DNA of 40,814 nucleotides, taken from positions 1 to 40,814 of the forward strand of contig NZ_JNCA01000030.1 of NCBI RefSeq assembly GCF_000695795.1, in the 5' to 3' direction. A model generated the notes under the pieces. That model ran no database searches, was not told where the DNA came from, and was given only the letters and a program-made list of their open reading frames with translations. Each line of letters begins with the position of its first letter. The first letter of the stretch is position 1. Of the stretch, positions 25,476-34,780 are shown piece after piece. The translations under genes were made by a program, and so were the position numbers. The DNA comes from Flavobacterium seoulense. GTDB taxonomy: Bacteria; Bacteroidota; Bacteroidia; Flavobacteriales; Flavobacteriaceae.

Positions 25476-26407
25476 CACCAAAAGTCTCTATTATCATGGC
25501 AACCTACAATAGAGCACATTTTATTGTAGAAACTCTACAATCAATCCAAAATCAAACTTTTGAGGGTTGGGAATGTTTGATTATTGATGATGGTGGCAAT
25601 GATAATACCCAAGAAGTAATTGCAGACTTACTACAAAAGGATAATCGTTTTCTGTTTTACCAACGTTCAGGAGAATATAAAAAAGGATTGTCAGGATGTC
25701 GTAATTATGGACTGGATTTAGCTAAAGGTGATTGTGTTATTTTTTTTGATGATGATGACTATGTGCATCCGGATAATCTAAAAATAGCTTTTGAAATTTT
25801 TGATGAAAATGATGTTGATTTTTGTCATTATCAAAAAAAATCATATACTATAGCTAAACCTGTTTTAAAAGAAGCAATAGTAAATAAAGTGCAATTGTTG
25901 ACTCAAAAAGATATTGCTAAAATAATTACACAAGAGATCGGTTTAGCCTCTTGTACTGTTTTGTGGAAAAAAAAGTGTTTTAAAAAAATACGTTTCAATG
26001 AAAATTTACAATATGCCGAAGAATGGGAGTGTTATAGTAAAATAGTTACTGAAGGCTTTAATGGAGTTGTAATTGATACTATTTTATATTACAATAGAAA
26101 ACATGCCAAATCCAATACAGCTGAGTTTTATAAAAATAATTCAATTAGAAGAGCTTCTTATGCTGAGGCAATTCTATTAGTCTTTAATAATTTAGCAGAA
26201 CATGAATTGCTTACAAAAAAGCTTTTGCATTATTTTATACAGCTTTCTTTAAATTTTAAAGAGTATAAATTGTTTCAACAACTATTAATTAACGCACAAT
26301 TGTCAGAGTTTAAAAAACTAGAATGGCAATTTTTTTATTTTAGTTTACCTTTACGGTTATTTACTTACGGTAAGTGGAAAATAATTAAAAAACTTTGGGT
26401 GCACTAA
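25472..26407 (+). CDS. GT2-family glycosyltransferase, third of a tandem trio
   Basis: 311 residues with VSIIMATYNR, IDDGGNDNT, SGCRNYG and a run FFDDDDYVH at the metal site. AEEWECYSKIV is the acceptor-side motif. The C-terminal 80 residues are hydrophobic and basic (FFYFSLPLRLF), suggesting membrane association. It is the last gene before the hairpin at 26452 and the wecB gene. Same duplicated QTF-WEC region as the two genes upstream. Confidence 0.85.
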   Translation: MTPKVSIIMATYNRAHFIVETLQSIQNQTFEGWECLIIDDGGNDNTQEVIADLLQKDNRFLFYQRSGEYKKGLSGCRNYGLDLAKGDCVIFFDDDDYVHPDNLKIAFEIFDENDVDFCHYQKKSYTIAKPVLKEAIVNKVQLLTQKDIAKIITQEIGLASCTVLWKKKCFKKIRFNENLQYAEEWECYSKIVTEGFNGVVIDTILYYNRKHAKSNTAEFYKNNSIRRASYAEAILLVFNNLAEHELLTKKLLHYFIQLSLNFKEYKLFQQLLINAQLSEFKKLEWQFFYFSLPLRLFTYGKWKIIKKLWVH

Positions 26408-26451
26408 AAATGTGGATTTAAATTAAAACTTAAAGCCTATTATATTCCAGA

Positions 26452-26512
26452 TGTCAGTCTGAGCCTATCGAAGACCTTATAAGATATATATTTCGACAAG
26501 CTCAATATGACA
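26452..26512 (+). repeat. imperfect inverted repeat upstream of wecB
   Basis: TGTCAGTCTGAGCCTATCGAAG (split here as TGTCAGTCTGAG and CCTATCGAAG, 26452-26473) faces TTTCGACAAG-CTCAATATGACA (26491-26512). The blocks TGTCA, TGAGC and TCGAA are kept in both arms, 16 of 22 positions in total, with 17 bases between the arms. It resembles extragenic palindromes scattered through Flavobacterium genomes and may act as a processing or termination hairpin. Confidence 0.7.
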
Positions 26513-26562
26513 GTTTATAAAAAAAATAGTGATGCCCAATGGGTTAAAATAATGCATTCTTA

Positions 26563-27672
26563 ATGAAAATACTGTTGTGTTTTGGTACGCGTCCTGAAGC
26601 GATTAAAATGGCTCCTGTTTACCATCAATTAAAAAAACAAGTTAATGTTGAGGTAAAGCTATGTGTAACAGCCCAACACAGGGAAATGTTAGATCAGGTA
26701 TTGGATTTTTTTGAAATCGTTCCCGATTATGATCTGGATTTAATGCAACCAAATCAAACCTTAAATAGCCTCAGTGCTCTTATTTTGTCTAATATTGATA
26801 TAGTACTTAAAGAAGTAAAACCCGATTTGGTTTTAGTACATGGCGATACCACGACCTCATCTATGGTTGCTCTGGCAGCTTTTCATTTAGGAATTAGAAT
26901 AGGGCATATCGAAGCAGGATTACGTAGTTTCAATAAGCAAACTCCTTTTCCGGAAGAAATTAACAGGCAATTGACATCTAAGTTAGCCGATATCCATTTT
27001 AGTCCAACAGCCGTAGCTACTCAAAATTTATTGAATGAGGGGATTCATTCTCAAAATATCATACAAACAGGAAATACTGTTATCGATACTTTACAGTGGA
27101 CTTTGACTAAAATTTCAAAAGAAGAGTATTCGCTTCATGAAATTGAAATATTAAAAAAGACCATTCCTGCGGATAAAAAAATAGTCTTGGTTACAGGACA
27201 TCGCAGAGAGAATTATGGTGAAGGCTTTAAAAATATATGTAACGCCTTATTGTCAATTGCAAATCGGGATGATGTAAGTATTGTCTATCCTGTACATCTG
27301 AATCCGAACGTGCAAGATGTTGTATATCAAAAATTAGCCGATCAGGAAAATATTTATCTGATTGCTCCAGTATCTTATCCTGCCTTTGTCTGGTTGATGC
27401 AGCAATCTTTTTTGATTGTTACTGATTCAGGAGGCATTCAAGAAGAAGCTCCTTCGTTAGGTAAACCTGTTTTGGTAACCCGCACAGTTTCGGAAAGACC
27501 GGAAGGAGTAGAAGCGGGGTTTTCTCAAATAATTGGTGCTGAACAAGAAAAGATTGAAAAAAGTATTGTAGAGCTTTTAGATACATTTTCAGGCTTTAAG
27601 GATATTGAAAATCCTTATGGAGAAGGAAATGCTTCGCAAAAGATTGTTGATTTTTTACTAAGTAAAATATAA
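26563..27672 (+). CDS. wecB: UDP-N-acetylglucosamine 2-epimerase (non-hydrolysing)
   Basis: Interconverts UDP-GlcNAc and UDP-ManNAc. 369 residues, normal for the family, with FGTRPEAIKMAPV at 6-18, VHGDTTSSM, HIEAGLRSF, TGHRREN with the catalytic-site histidine, and TDSGGIQEEAP near 290-300. No UDP-ManNAc dehydrogenase (wecC) is visible, so ManNAc itself could be used, or free ManNAc derived from it could feed nonulosonate synthesis. Codon use here is less AT-extreme than in the adjacent glycosyltransferases. Confidence 0.93.
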   Translation: MKILLCFGTRPEAIKMAPVYHQLKKQVNVEVKLCVTAQHREMLDQVLDFFEIVPDYDLDLMQPNQTLNSLSALILSNIDIVLKEVKPDLVLVHGDTTTSSMVALAAFHLGIRIGHIEAGLRSFNKQTPFPEEINRQLTSKLADIHFSPTAVATQNLLNEGIHSQNIIQTGNTVIDTLQWTLTKISKEEYSLHEIEILKKTIPADKKIVLVTGHRRENYGEGFKNICNALLSIANRDDVSIVYPVHLNPNVQDVVYQKLADQENIYLIAPVSYPAFVWLMQQSFLIVTDSGGIQEEAPSLGKPVLVTRTVSERPEGVEAGFSQIIGAEQEKIEKSIVELLDTFSGFKDIENPYGEGNASQKIVDFLLSKI

Positions 27673-28917
27673 ATGAAGATATTGGTAGTTGTTGATTCAA
27701 TCGACATTGAAAATAGTAGTGGTTCTAAAGCCAATATAGCATTAATCCAAAATCTGAAGAAATCGGGTTTTGAAGTATTAGTGTATCATTATTCCAGAAA
27801 AGAAATTTTTTTAGAAGAGATTAACTGTAAATCTATAAAGGAAATTAAATTTTCTTTTATGTATTTTTTGAGTCGTGTACAAAGAGAACTGTCTAAATTG
27901 TTTAAAATTAATATTAATAAACAAGTAGAATCTCTTTTTGGTTTTTCATTTACTTTTTTTAATGATGTGAACAGTATAAAAAAAGCTTTGGAAAATAGGG
28001 ATGATTTTGAGCCAGATTGGATACTTACATTAAGTTATGCATCTAGTTTTAGACCTCATAAGGCTCTTTTAGGGATACCGCAATGGCATTCTAAATGGTT
28101 GGCTTATGTACACGATCCGTATCCCATGCATAGTTATCCCAGACCTTATGATTGGGTAGAACCGGGACATCAATATAAAAGAGATTTTTTTTGGGAAATT
28201 ACGGAGAAATCAAAATATGTGGTCTATCCAAGTCAGTTATTGGCGGAATGGATGCGAGGCTATTATTATAATCAAGTAGGAAAGGAAATTGTTATTCCAC
28301 ATCAAATTTTTGAAAAAGATGGGAATAATGCTGCTATTTCATTGCCCGTTTTTTTAAATCCCGATAATTTCAATATTTTACATGCAGGAAGTATGATGGA
28401 TGCCCGTAATCCTATAGCGCTGGTAAACGCTTTCGAACTTTTCTTAAATAAAAATCCGGAAGCTAAAAATCACGCAAAATTGCTGTTTATCGGAAAGCCA
28501 TCTTCTTTTGATGCATTTATTAAAGAAAAACAAATGAATGTTTCACAGATTTACTTAAGCGATGATTACATGTCTTTTCAACAAGTAAATGCAATGCAAC
28601 AAGCTGCAGCAGTCAATGTTATTTTGGAAGCAATAGGCCCAATAAGTCCCTTTTTACCAGGGAAATTTCCGCATTGTATTCAGTCTCAAAAGCCGATTCT
28701 CTTATTAGGTCCATACTATAGTGAATCTAAAAGCTTGTTAGGCGAAGAATATCCTTACTGGAGTGAAGTAACTGATTTTGAAAAAATACAGTTACTTATA
28801 ACTGATTTATATGATAACTGGCTAAAAAATAAAAATCAAATAATGGATAGACCAGATTTAAAATATTATCTTTCTTCTGAGCATTTAAAAAAAGTTATAA
28901 CGGAATTAAAGTTTTAA
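27673..28917 (+). CDS. GT-B fold glycosyltransferase (GT4-like)
   Basis: A 414-residue protein starting directly after the wecB stop. MKILVVVDSID and SSGSKANIALIQNLKKSG fit the N-terminal Rossmann domain of GT-B enzymes; VVYPSQLLAEWM and NILHAGSMMDARNP fit the donor domain, and LPGKFPHCIQSQKPIL is in the place of the nucleotide-binding helix. The classical E-x7-E motif is not obvious. WLAYVHDPYPMHSYPRPY is a conserved-looking block of unknown role. Specificity unknown. Confidence 0.7.
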   Translation: MKILVVVDSIDIENSSGSKANIALIQNLKKSGFEVLVYHYSRKEIFLEEINCKSIKEIKFSFMYFLSRVQRELSKLFKININKQVESLFGFSFTFFNDVNSIKKALENRDDFEPDWILTLSYASSFRPHKALLGIPQWHSKWLAYVHDPYPMHSYPRPYDWVEPGHQYKRDFFWEITEKSKYVVYPSQLLAEWMRGYYYNQVGKEIVIPHQIFEKDGNNAAISLPVFLNPDNFNILHAGSMMDARNPIALVNAFELFLNKNPEAKNHAKLLFIGKPSSFDAFIKEKQMNVSQIYLSDDYMSFQQVNAMQQAAAVNVILEAIGPISPFLPGKFPHCIQSQKPILLLGPYYSESKSLLGEEYPYWSEVTDFEKIQLLITDLYDNWLKNKNQIMDRPDLKYYLSSEHLKKVITELKF

Positions 28918-28992
28918 TCTTTCTAAGAATGATAGTCTTTATTTTTTTTGGAATTAGAATTAAATTCAATGTAAGTTTTGTAAAATTAAAAT

Positions 28993-29727
28993 ATGATTTA
29001 TTTTAAGAATTGGTTGTTTATCATTTTTGTTAAAGTTATAAATAAGTATGGAAGATTTTTCTTTTTAAGTAAAGTAAAGTTTTCCAGTAAGAGAATTTTA
29101 GAAAAAAATTTTAAAGAGAAAAAAAAATTTAATTTTATTCAAGTTGGAGCTAATGATGGAATCAGCTTTGATTTTTTATATGATTTTGTAATAAAAAGAG
29201 ATTCTAGCGGTGTAGTAATTGAACCAGTAATTGAATATTTTAAAGAACTAGAATATAATTATAAAGATTATGAAAAAATAATTAAAATTAATCAAGCTGT
29301 TCATCCATTTTATACAGAGGTTATTATAAACAGAATTAATCCTCATGTGATTCAAAAATACCCAGATTGGGTTAAAGGTATAGCGTCATTAGATTCGAAA
29401 CATCATAAAAAAACAGGAATAGATAGTAATGATATTATTCAAGAGAAAGTAAAGTCAGATACTCTAATGAATATTATTAAAATAAATTTTTATAGTAATA
29501 CATCTTTGGACTATTTGCAGATTGATACAGAGGGTTTTGATTATGAAGTTATAAAAATGATAGATTTTAGTTTTATTAAACCTAAAATTATAAAATATGA
29601 ATATGTTAATTTAAATAAAGAAGACCAAAACAGAGTGTGTTTTTTGTTGAAAAAACAAGGATATTACTTATTTAATGAATTTGGAGACACAATTGGTATT
29701 AATTTAAAAAATATTAAATTAATATAA
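28993..29727 (+). CDS. FkbM-family methyltransferase
   Basis: 244 residues. The SAM-binding FIQVGANDGISF follows a hydrophobic and then very lysine-rich N-terminus (about 1-45); VVIEPVIEYF is motif II, and LDYLQIDTEGFDYEVIK is the FkbM signature late in the fold. FkbM enzymes O-methylate hydroxyls of sugars or antibiotics. In a polysaccharide locus it should methylate a sugar, either in the repeat or at the chain end. This is one of the most A+T-rich genes of the window, as are its two downstream neighbours. Confidence 0.85.
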   Translation: MIYFKNWLFIIFVKVINKYGRFFFLSKVKFSSKRILEKNFKEKKKFNFIQVGANDGISFDFLYDFVIKRDSSGVVIEPVIEYFKELEYNYKDYEKIIKINQAVHPFYTEVIINRINPHVIQKYPDWVKGIASLDSKHHKKTGIDSNDIIQEKVKSDTLMNIIKINFYSNTSLDYLQIDTEGFDYEVIKMIDFSFIKPKIIKYEYVNLNKEDQNRVCFLLKKQGYYLFNEFGDTIGINLKNIKLI

Positions 29728-30510
29728 ATGATTCCAAAAACTATACATTATTGTTGGTTTGGTAACAAACAAAAGCCAAAGTTAATTAAGGCTTGTATAA
29801 GTTCATGGAAAAAGTATTTGACTGGTTATGAAATTTTAGAATGGAACGAAAGAAATGTAGATTTAAATAATCCTTTTGTGCTAGAAGCTTTAAGATTAAA
29901 GAAATGGGCTTTTGTAGCTGATTTTGTCAGATTAAAAGTGTTATATGAAAATGGAGGGATTTATCTAGATACTGATATGATGGTCATAAAAAAATTTGAT
30001 GATTTACTTTTAAATAATTGTTTTTTTGGAAAGGAAGATGATAATTTCATTAGTGCAGGAATTATAGGGGCAGTGAAACATAATGAATTTATAAAAAGAT
30101 GTTTATTTAAATATGAAAATATTTTAATAAACAATAAGACTGATTTTAATAAAATAACAATGCCAATAATTGTAACTCAGACATATAAAGAGTTTTTAGA
30201 GGGTAGGTTATTAGAGGATTTCAAGGATATTGATGTAATGATTTATCCTGTTTCTTACTTTTATCCATTTCCCAATAAAAAAAAATATGATATAAAAAAT
30301 TATAAAAATTATATTGAGCACTTAACTTTTGCAGTTCATTTATGGAATGCGTCTTGGGTTGAATATGATGAGTTCGATTATCTTAAAAATAAACAATATT
30401 TAAAAGCTTTTTTAAAATTATGTAAATCAATTTTTTTGGATAATAAAATGAGTTTTTTTTACATGAAAAAAATTTCACGTCATTTTATCTATTCGTTTAA
30501 AAGGAGATAA
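29728..30510 (+). CDS. GT32-family glycosyltransferase (capsular/OCH1-like)
   Basis: 260 residues. IPKTIHYCWFG at the N-terminus, ALRLKKWAFVADFVRLKVLYENGG in two conserved blocks (54-77), and the metal-binding YLDTDM with D81 and D83 are diagnostic of the Gly-transf-sug/GT32 family. AVHLWNASW near the C-terminus is also family-typical. It transfers a hexose (mannose, galactose or GlcNAc in characterised relatives). It begins immediately after the FkbM stop. Confidence 0.9.
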   Translation: MIPKTIHYCWFGNKQKPKLIKACISSWKKYLTGYEILEWNERNVDLNNPFVLEALRLKKWAFVADFVRLKVLYENGGIYLDTDMMVIKKFDDLLLNNCFFGKEDDNFISAGIIGAVKHNEFIKRCLFKYENILINNKTDFNKITMPIIVTQTYKEFLEGRLLEDFKDIDVMIYPVSYFYPFPNKKKYDIKNYKNYIEHLTFAVHLWNASWVEYDEFDYLKNKQYLKAFLKLCKSIFLDNKMSFFYMKKISRHFIYSFKRR

Positions 30511-30533
30511 AGATAAATTTGTAAATAAAAAAA

Positions 30534-31718
30534 ATGTATAAAAAGTATTTAAAAAAAATAATATTTTTTTTTCTCTCAAGATATTATTTATTGCGATTCC
30601 TCTATTTTGAAGCTCAAAAAATAAAGAAAGCAGATATTGTTTTCTTTTTACCATATTATCATACTGGAGGAGCTGAGCGTGTACATATTGCCATATTAAA
30701 AGCACTTCAGGAAACAAAATGTACGGTCATTTTTACTCATGGTTCTGCAACAAATAATTTTTTTAAAGAGTTTAGTCAATATGCAAATATTATAGAATTG
30801 AATTCTATTCTAAATAAAAAAGATAATTGGATCAATGAGAAATTACAAGAGATAATAGTAAAAACAATAAATACTAGTGTGTCTGTTAAATCTGTTTTTG
30901 GCTGCAATACCTCATATTATTATCAAATAGTATCGAAGCTAAAAGATATAATTATAAAAAATGATTTGTTTCATGCTTTTGAAGAAAATGACGATAGAGA
31001 AATTGATGTAGTTTCAACAGCTTCAATTATAGATAATAGGATTGTTATTAATGAAGTTGCAAAGCGAGCTATTTTGAAATTTTATGGAAGACACCAGATT
31101 GATTCAATATACAACAGTAAAATTAAAATCATACAAAATGGAGTTGAAATCAAAGATTCTTTTTTTCAAAAAAAAAGCGAAACTAATTTCAAAATAGGTT
31201 TTATTGGTAGATGGTCAACAGAGAAAAGAGCATATTTGTTTTTAGAAATTGCAAGTCAAATTAAAAAGAAGTTTCCTAAAGTTTGCTTCATCATGGCAGG
31301 TACAGGAATGAAAACTAATTTGAATAAAATTGTAGCATCTGGAGTTGAGTTCTTAGGAGAAATTACTGACGATAAAGTTTTAAAAGAACTATACAATGAA
31401 CTTCATTTTGTTCTTTTGCCTTCAAAGTATGAGGGGTTTCCAATGGTAATTATGGAGAGTATGGCTCAAGGAGTGATTCCTATTGCAACTGATGTAGGAG
31501 GTCTATGTGAACATATCATAAATAATAAGAATGGGGTGTTAATTAACGATGGTGATGAAGATATTATAGTGTCTGATTTTGTGGATTCAGTCGGGAAATT
31601 AATATCAGATAAAGAACAAATGGTTGTTCTGTCACAAAATGCCTATCAATATGCACACACCAATTTCCAGATAGAAAAATTTAATGATAGCTATAAGCAA
31701 GCCTTATTTAAGAAATAA
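30534..31718 (+). CDS. GT4-family glycosyltransferase
   Basis: 394 residues. A basic, hydrophobic N-terminus (to about 28) precedes the GT-B fold, which begins IVFFLPYYHTGGAERV, the GGAERV loop being typical of GT4. IGFIGRWSTEKR opens the donor domain; KYEGFPMVIMESMAQG carries the E-x7-E motif and is followed by TDVGGLCEHI. A retaining transferase for an unknown sugar. 23 bases separate it from the GT32 gene. Confidence 0.9.
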   Translation: MYKKYLKKIIFFFLSRYYLLRFLYFEAQKIKKADIVFFLPYYHTGGAERVHIAILKALQETKCTVIFTHGSATNNFFKEFSQYANIIELNSILNKKDNWINEKLQEIIVKTINTSVSVKSVFGCNTSYYYQIVSKLKDIIIKNDLFHAFEENDDREIDVVSTASIIDNRIVINEVAKRAILKFYGRHQIDSIYNSKIKIIQNGVEIKDSFFQKKSETNFKIGFIGRWSTEKRAYLFLEIASQIKKKFPKVCFIMAGTGMKTNLNKIVASGVEFLGEITDDKVLKELYNELHFVLLPSKYEGFPMVIMESMAQGVIPIATDVGGLCEHIINNKNGVLINDGDEDIIVSDFVDSVGKLISDKEQMVVLSQNAYQYAHTNFQIEKFNDSYKQALFKK

Positions 31719-31793
31719 TATTGACAAAAGGTTTGTGATTTAAATTTAATGTGTTGGTTTTTAGTTATTATGAATGATTAACCTGATATAGTT

Positions 31794-32939
31794 ATGAAAA
31801 TTTTAATGGTTTCTATGCCTTGTTTGCATTTTTTTAGATGGGCAGAGCAATTACAGGATTCAGGTCATGAAATCTATTGGTTTGATGTTACCGATGGAGG
31901 TAAAAAGGTAAAAAGAATTCATTGGGTAAATCAAATAGTAGGTTGGAAATTCAGATGGAATTATCCTGGTAGAACTTTTATAAAAATTAATTTTCCTAGA
32001 CTGTATGATTTTATTCAGCGTTTTAATGAGCGGGATATCAAAAAGATTTTTGAGAGGCATTTGTTAGAAATTCAACCAGAAGTTGTTCATAGTTTTGCTT
32101 TATATATTTCCTGTACTCCTATTTTACAGGTAATGAATAAAAATCAGAATATTAAATGGATATATTCTTCATGGGGGAGTGATTTATACGATTTGCAAAA
32201 TCATTCTAAATATTTGATTGATATACAAAATGTATTAAAAAGAGTTGATTATTTATTTACAGATTGTATAAGGGATTACAAAATTGCTCAGCAGCATGGT
32301 TTTGAAAATGATTTTTTAGGTGTTTTGCCTGGTGGAGGAGGTTATCATTTGAGTGAAATGGAAGCAAAGATAAAGGCAAAAGAAATTAGAAGCACAATTC
32401 TTATCAAAGGTTTTCAAGGGAAATGGGGAAGAGCAATAAATGTTTTGAAAGCATTAGAAGGAATAAAAGATAAGCTAAATCTTTATACTATTGTAGTCTT
32501 TGGAGCAGATAATAAAGTTGTCAGTTTTTGCGAAAATTCAGAATTGTCTAAATGGATGAATTTTAGTGTTTTATGTAGGGTTACACAAGATGAGGTTTTT
32601 AATCTGATGGCAAAATCATTTTTATTAATAGGAAATAGTGTTTCTGATGGTATGCCTAATACTATGCTGGAAGCAATGTGTATGAAGGTTTTTCCAATTC
32701 AGTCTAATCCGGGTGGAGTTACCCAGGAGTTAATAAAGGATGGTTTTAACGGATTTTTAATTGAAGATACAGAAGATGTAGAAGGAATTAGCCAGATAAT
32801 ATTAAGAGCTCTTAATGATAGCGAACTTATTAAAAAAGGAATAGTACACAATTCTTTGAATATTATCCCAAATTTAGATTACGATATAGTTAAAAAGAAG
32901 GTTCTTCAAAGCTATTTGAGCGTGCTACAAGACAATTGA
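31794..32939 (+). CDS. GT4-family glycosyltransferase
   Basis: 381 residues. MKILMVSMPCLHFFRW starts the first Rossmann domain and WIYSSWGSDLYDL is a conserved interdomain block. The donor motif reads SDGMPNTMLEAMCMKV followed by QSNPGGVTQEL; the first glutamate of E-x7-E is replaced by Asp (D-G-M-P-N-T-M-L-E), a variant seen in other GT4 branches. A 75-base spacer precedes it. It makes a short overlap or gap with the next gene depending on that gene's start. Confidence 0.85.
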   Translation: MKILMVSMPCLHFFRWAEQLQDSGHEIYWFDVTDGGKKVKRIHWVNQIVGWKFRWNYPGRTFIKINFPRLYDFIQRFNERDIKKIFERHLLEIQPEVVHSFALYISCTPILQVMNKNQNIKWIYSSWGSDLYDLQNHSKYLIDIQNVLKRVDYLFTDCIRDYKIAQQHGFENDFLGVLPGGGGYHLSEMEAKIKAKEIRSTILIKGFQGKWGRAINVLKALEGIKDKLNLYTIVVFGADNKVVSFCENSELSKWMNFSVLCRVTQDEVFNLMAKSFLLIGNSVSDGMPNTMLEAMCMKVFPIQSNPGGVTQELIKDGFNGFLIEDTEDVEGISQIILRALNDSELIKKGIVHNSLNIIPNLDYDIVKKKVLQSYLSVLQDN

Positions 32940-32965
32940 TTATTAATATAAAGAAAAATACCTTC

Positions 32966-33796
32966 ATGATTAAGAGTTTATACAATGTTTATAAAACCGT
33001 TTTGAAGAACTGGCAAATTACAAAAACAGCTAAATATAATTTTAAAGAAAAATTAACCGTCTTTAAGATACTTAATGAATTGTATTTTAAGTCTTTGTTT
33101 TATAAAAAAAGAACAGAAATTGTTCAAAATATTTTTCAATTTAAAGTTTCAGCTAACAGTTATACTACCCTGAGTTTTTTGTTTAAAGAAATTTTTATTT
33201 CCAGGGATTATTTTTTTCAAGCAGATAATACTAGACCTATCATAATAGATTGTGGGGCTAATATTGGAATGTCTATTCTTTTTTTTAAGTTTATTTACCC
33301 CAACTGTTCAATTATTGCTTTTGAACCTAATCCTAAAGCTTTTTATTTATTGAAAAAAAATGTGGAGCAAAATAATTTGCAAAATGTCGAATTGTATAAT
33401 TTGGCTTTGTCTGATGAAAAGGGACAAATAGATTTTTTTGTAGGTAATAATGAAGCTATTTTGTTAGCTTCTACAATTGCTGAAAGAGGAGGTCATGACG
33501 TATTTAAGATAGGGTCTGATAAATTATCGAACTATTTAAATACTAAGGTAGATTTAGTGAAAATGGATATTGAAGGTTCTGAAAATAAGGTTTTAAGTGA
33601 TTTGGTATTAACTGATAAAATAGAGAATGCTAAAAATTATATTATTGAGTATCATCATAGGATTAATAATCAAAAATCATCCTTGTCAGATTTCATAAAG
33701 CTTTTTGAAGAGGCAACTTATGAATATAATATAAAATCATCATTTAGTAAGATAGGTGTTTTTCAGGATATACTTTTAAGTTTTTATAAGGTTTAA
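32966..33796 (+). CDS. FkbM-family methyltransferase
   Basis: 276 residues from ATG 32966; a TTG at 32936 would overlap the upstream stop but adds ten unconserved residues. IIIDCGANIGMS is the SAM-binding loop, IAFEPNPKAFYLLKKN is motif II, and VDLVKMDIEGSENKVL the FkbM acid motif; NYIIEYHHR completes the family pattern. It is a second, only distantly similar, sugar O-methyltransferase. Terminal methylation can stop chain growth and serve as the export tag for Wzt proteins with a C-terminal domain, so this gene or the one at 28993 is a candidate capping enzyme (inference). Confidence 0.88.
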   Translation: MIKSLYNVYKTVLKNWQITKTAKYNFKEKLTVFKILNELYFKSLFYKKRTEIVQNIFQFKVSANSYTTLSFLFKEIFISRDYFFQADNTRPIIIDCGANIGMSILFFKFIYPNCSIIAFEPNPKAFYLLKKNVEQNNLQNVELYNLALSDEKGQIDFFVGNNEAILLASTIAERGGHDVFKIGSDKLSNYLNTKVDLVKMDIEGSENKVLSDLVLTDKIENAKNYIIEYHHRINNQKSSLSDFIKLFEEATYEYNIKSSFSKIGVFQDILLSFYKV

Positions 33797-33815
33797 TCTT
33801 CAAGACAAAAGTATA

Positions 33816-34697
33816 ATGCAAATATCATTCCTTATCGTTACTAAAAATAGACCTGAAGAATTGCAGTTTACACTTAAACAATTGCAAACCTTTTTCGATA
33901 TAGAAAATCACGAAGTCTTAATTTTTATTGATGGTTGTCAGCTAACTGAAAAAATACAAAGTCAGTTTCCCTGGGTAAAGTGGTATGTGTCTAATGAAAG
34001 TATTTTAGCTTCTCCGGCACGAAATTTTTTGTATCAGCAGGCAAAAGGCGAAATTTTTATAGGCCTTGATGATGATGCACATCCGTTAAGTACTGATTTT
34101 ATAAGCCTTTCGCAACAAATTTTTAAGCAATATCCTAATGTTGGCGTATTAGCCTTTCAGGAAATAAAAGGGGTTTTTAATTCGGATGAAGAAGTTCTTG
34201 CTCAAGGGGAAGAAAGATTGAATGAATATTTATGTAGTGAATTTGTAGGTTGCGGTTTTGCGATCCGTAAAGAGGTTTATGAAGCAACTAATGGTTTTCC
34301 GGTTTGGATAGATATTTATGGTGAAGAATCCTGTGTATCAATTGAGGTTTTAGCTCAGGGATACGACATTCTTTATACCAACAGGATCTCGGTCAATCAC
34401 AGAGTAAATAAAGAAGAACGTTTTAAAATAGGCAGAAATTATTTTAGGTTTGAAAAACAATTAAAAAATTCAGCCTTTTATTATTTGGTGTATTATCCAT
34501 TTCCATTATATAAAATTAGTCGATTACTATGGCATAATTTTAAAAAGTATGCTTTTAAGGATTGGAATTATTTTGTTACTTTTTTTTCATCCATTTTTAC
34601 AATTATTATTAATTTGCCAAGGGTTTTTAAGTATCGAAACCCAATTGATTCAAAAATTTTAAAAAGAATTCGACAATTACCTAGTCCTAAATATTAA
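33816..34697 (+). CDS. GT2-family glycosyltransferase
   Basis: 293 residues with ISFLIVTKNRPEEL, FIDGCQ, SPARNFLYQQAKGEI and the metal site LDDDAHPL (about 87-94). GCGFAIRKEVYE and IDIYGEESCVSIE make up the acceptor domain. The C-terminal 70 residues are hydrophobic and aromatic, likely membrane-bound. This is the last gene of the long transferase run: a large inverted repeat and a terminator follow. Confidence 0.88.
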   Translation: MQISFLIVTKNRPEELQFTLKQLQTFFDIENHEVLIFIDGCQLTEKIQSQFPWVKWYVSNESILASPARNFLYQQAKGEIFIGLDDDAHPLSTDFISLSQQIFKQYPNVGVLAFQEIKGVFNSDEEVLAQGEERLNEYLCSEFVGCGFAIRKEVYEATNGFPVWIDIYGEESCVSIEVLAQGYDILYTNRISVNHRVNKEERFKIGRNYFRFEKQLKNSAFYYLVYYPFPLYKISRLLWHNFKKYAFKDWNYFVTFFSSIFTIIINLPRVFKYRNPIDSKILKRIRQLPSPKY

Positions 34698-34719
34698 TTT
34701 TTAATATAAGAATCTGCTT

Positions 34720-34779
34720 AAAATTCATCAAAATTAATTCCCCAATCTCACAACTGCAGATGTAATTTTGATGAATTTT
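34720..34779 (+). repeat. perfect 17-base inverted repeat
   Basis: AAAATTCATCAAAATTA (34720-34736) and TAATTTTGATGAATTTT (34763-34779) are perfect inverses with a 26-base loop. It starts 23 bases after the stop of the GT2 gene and stands immediately before the terminator hairpin. It could protect the mRNA 3' end or bind a regulator; AT-only arms make it weak as a terminator on its own. Confidence 0.85.
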
Positions 34780-34780
34780 C

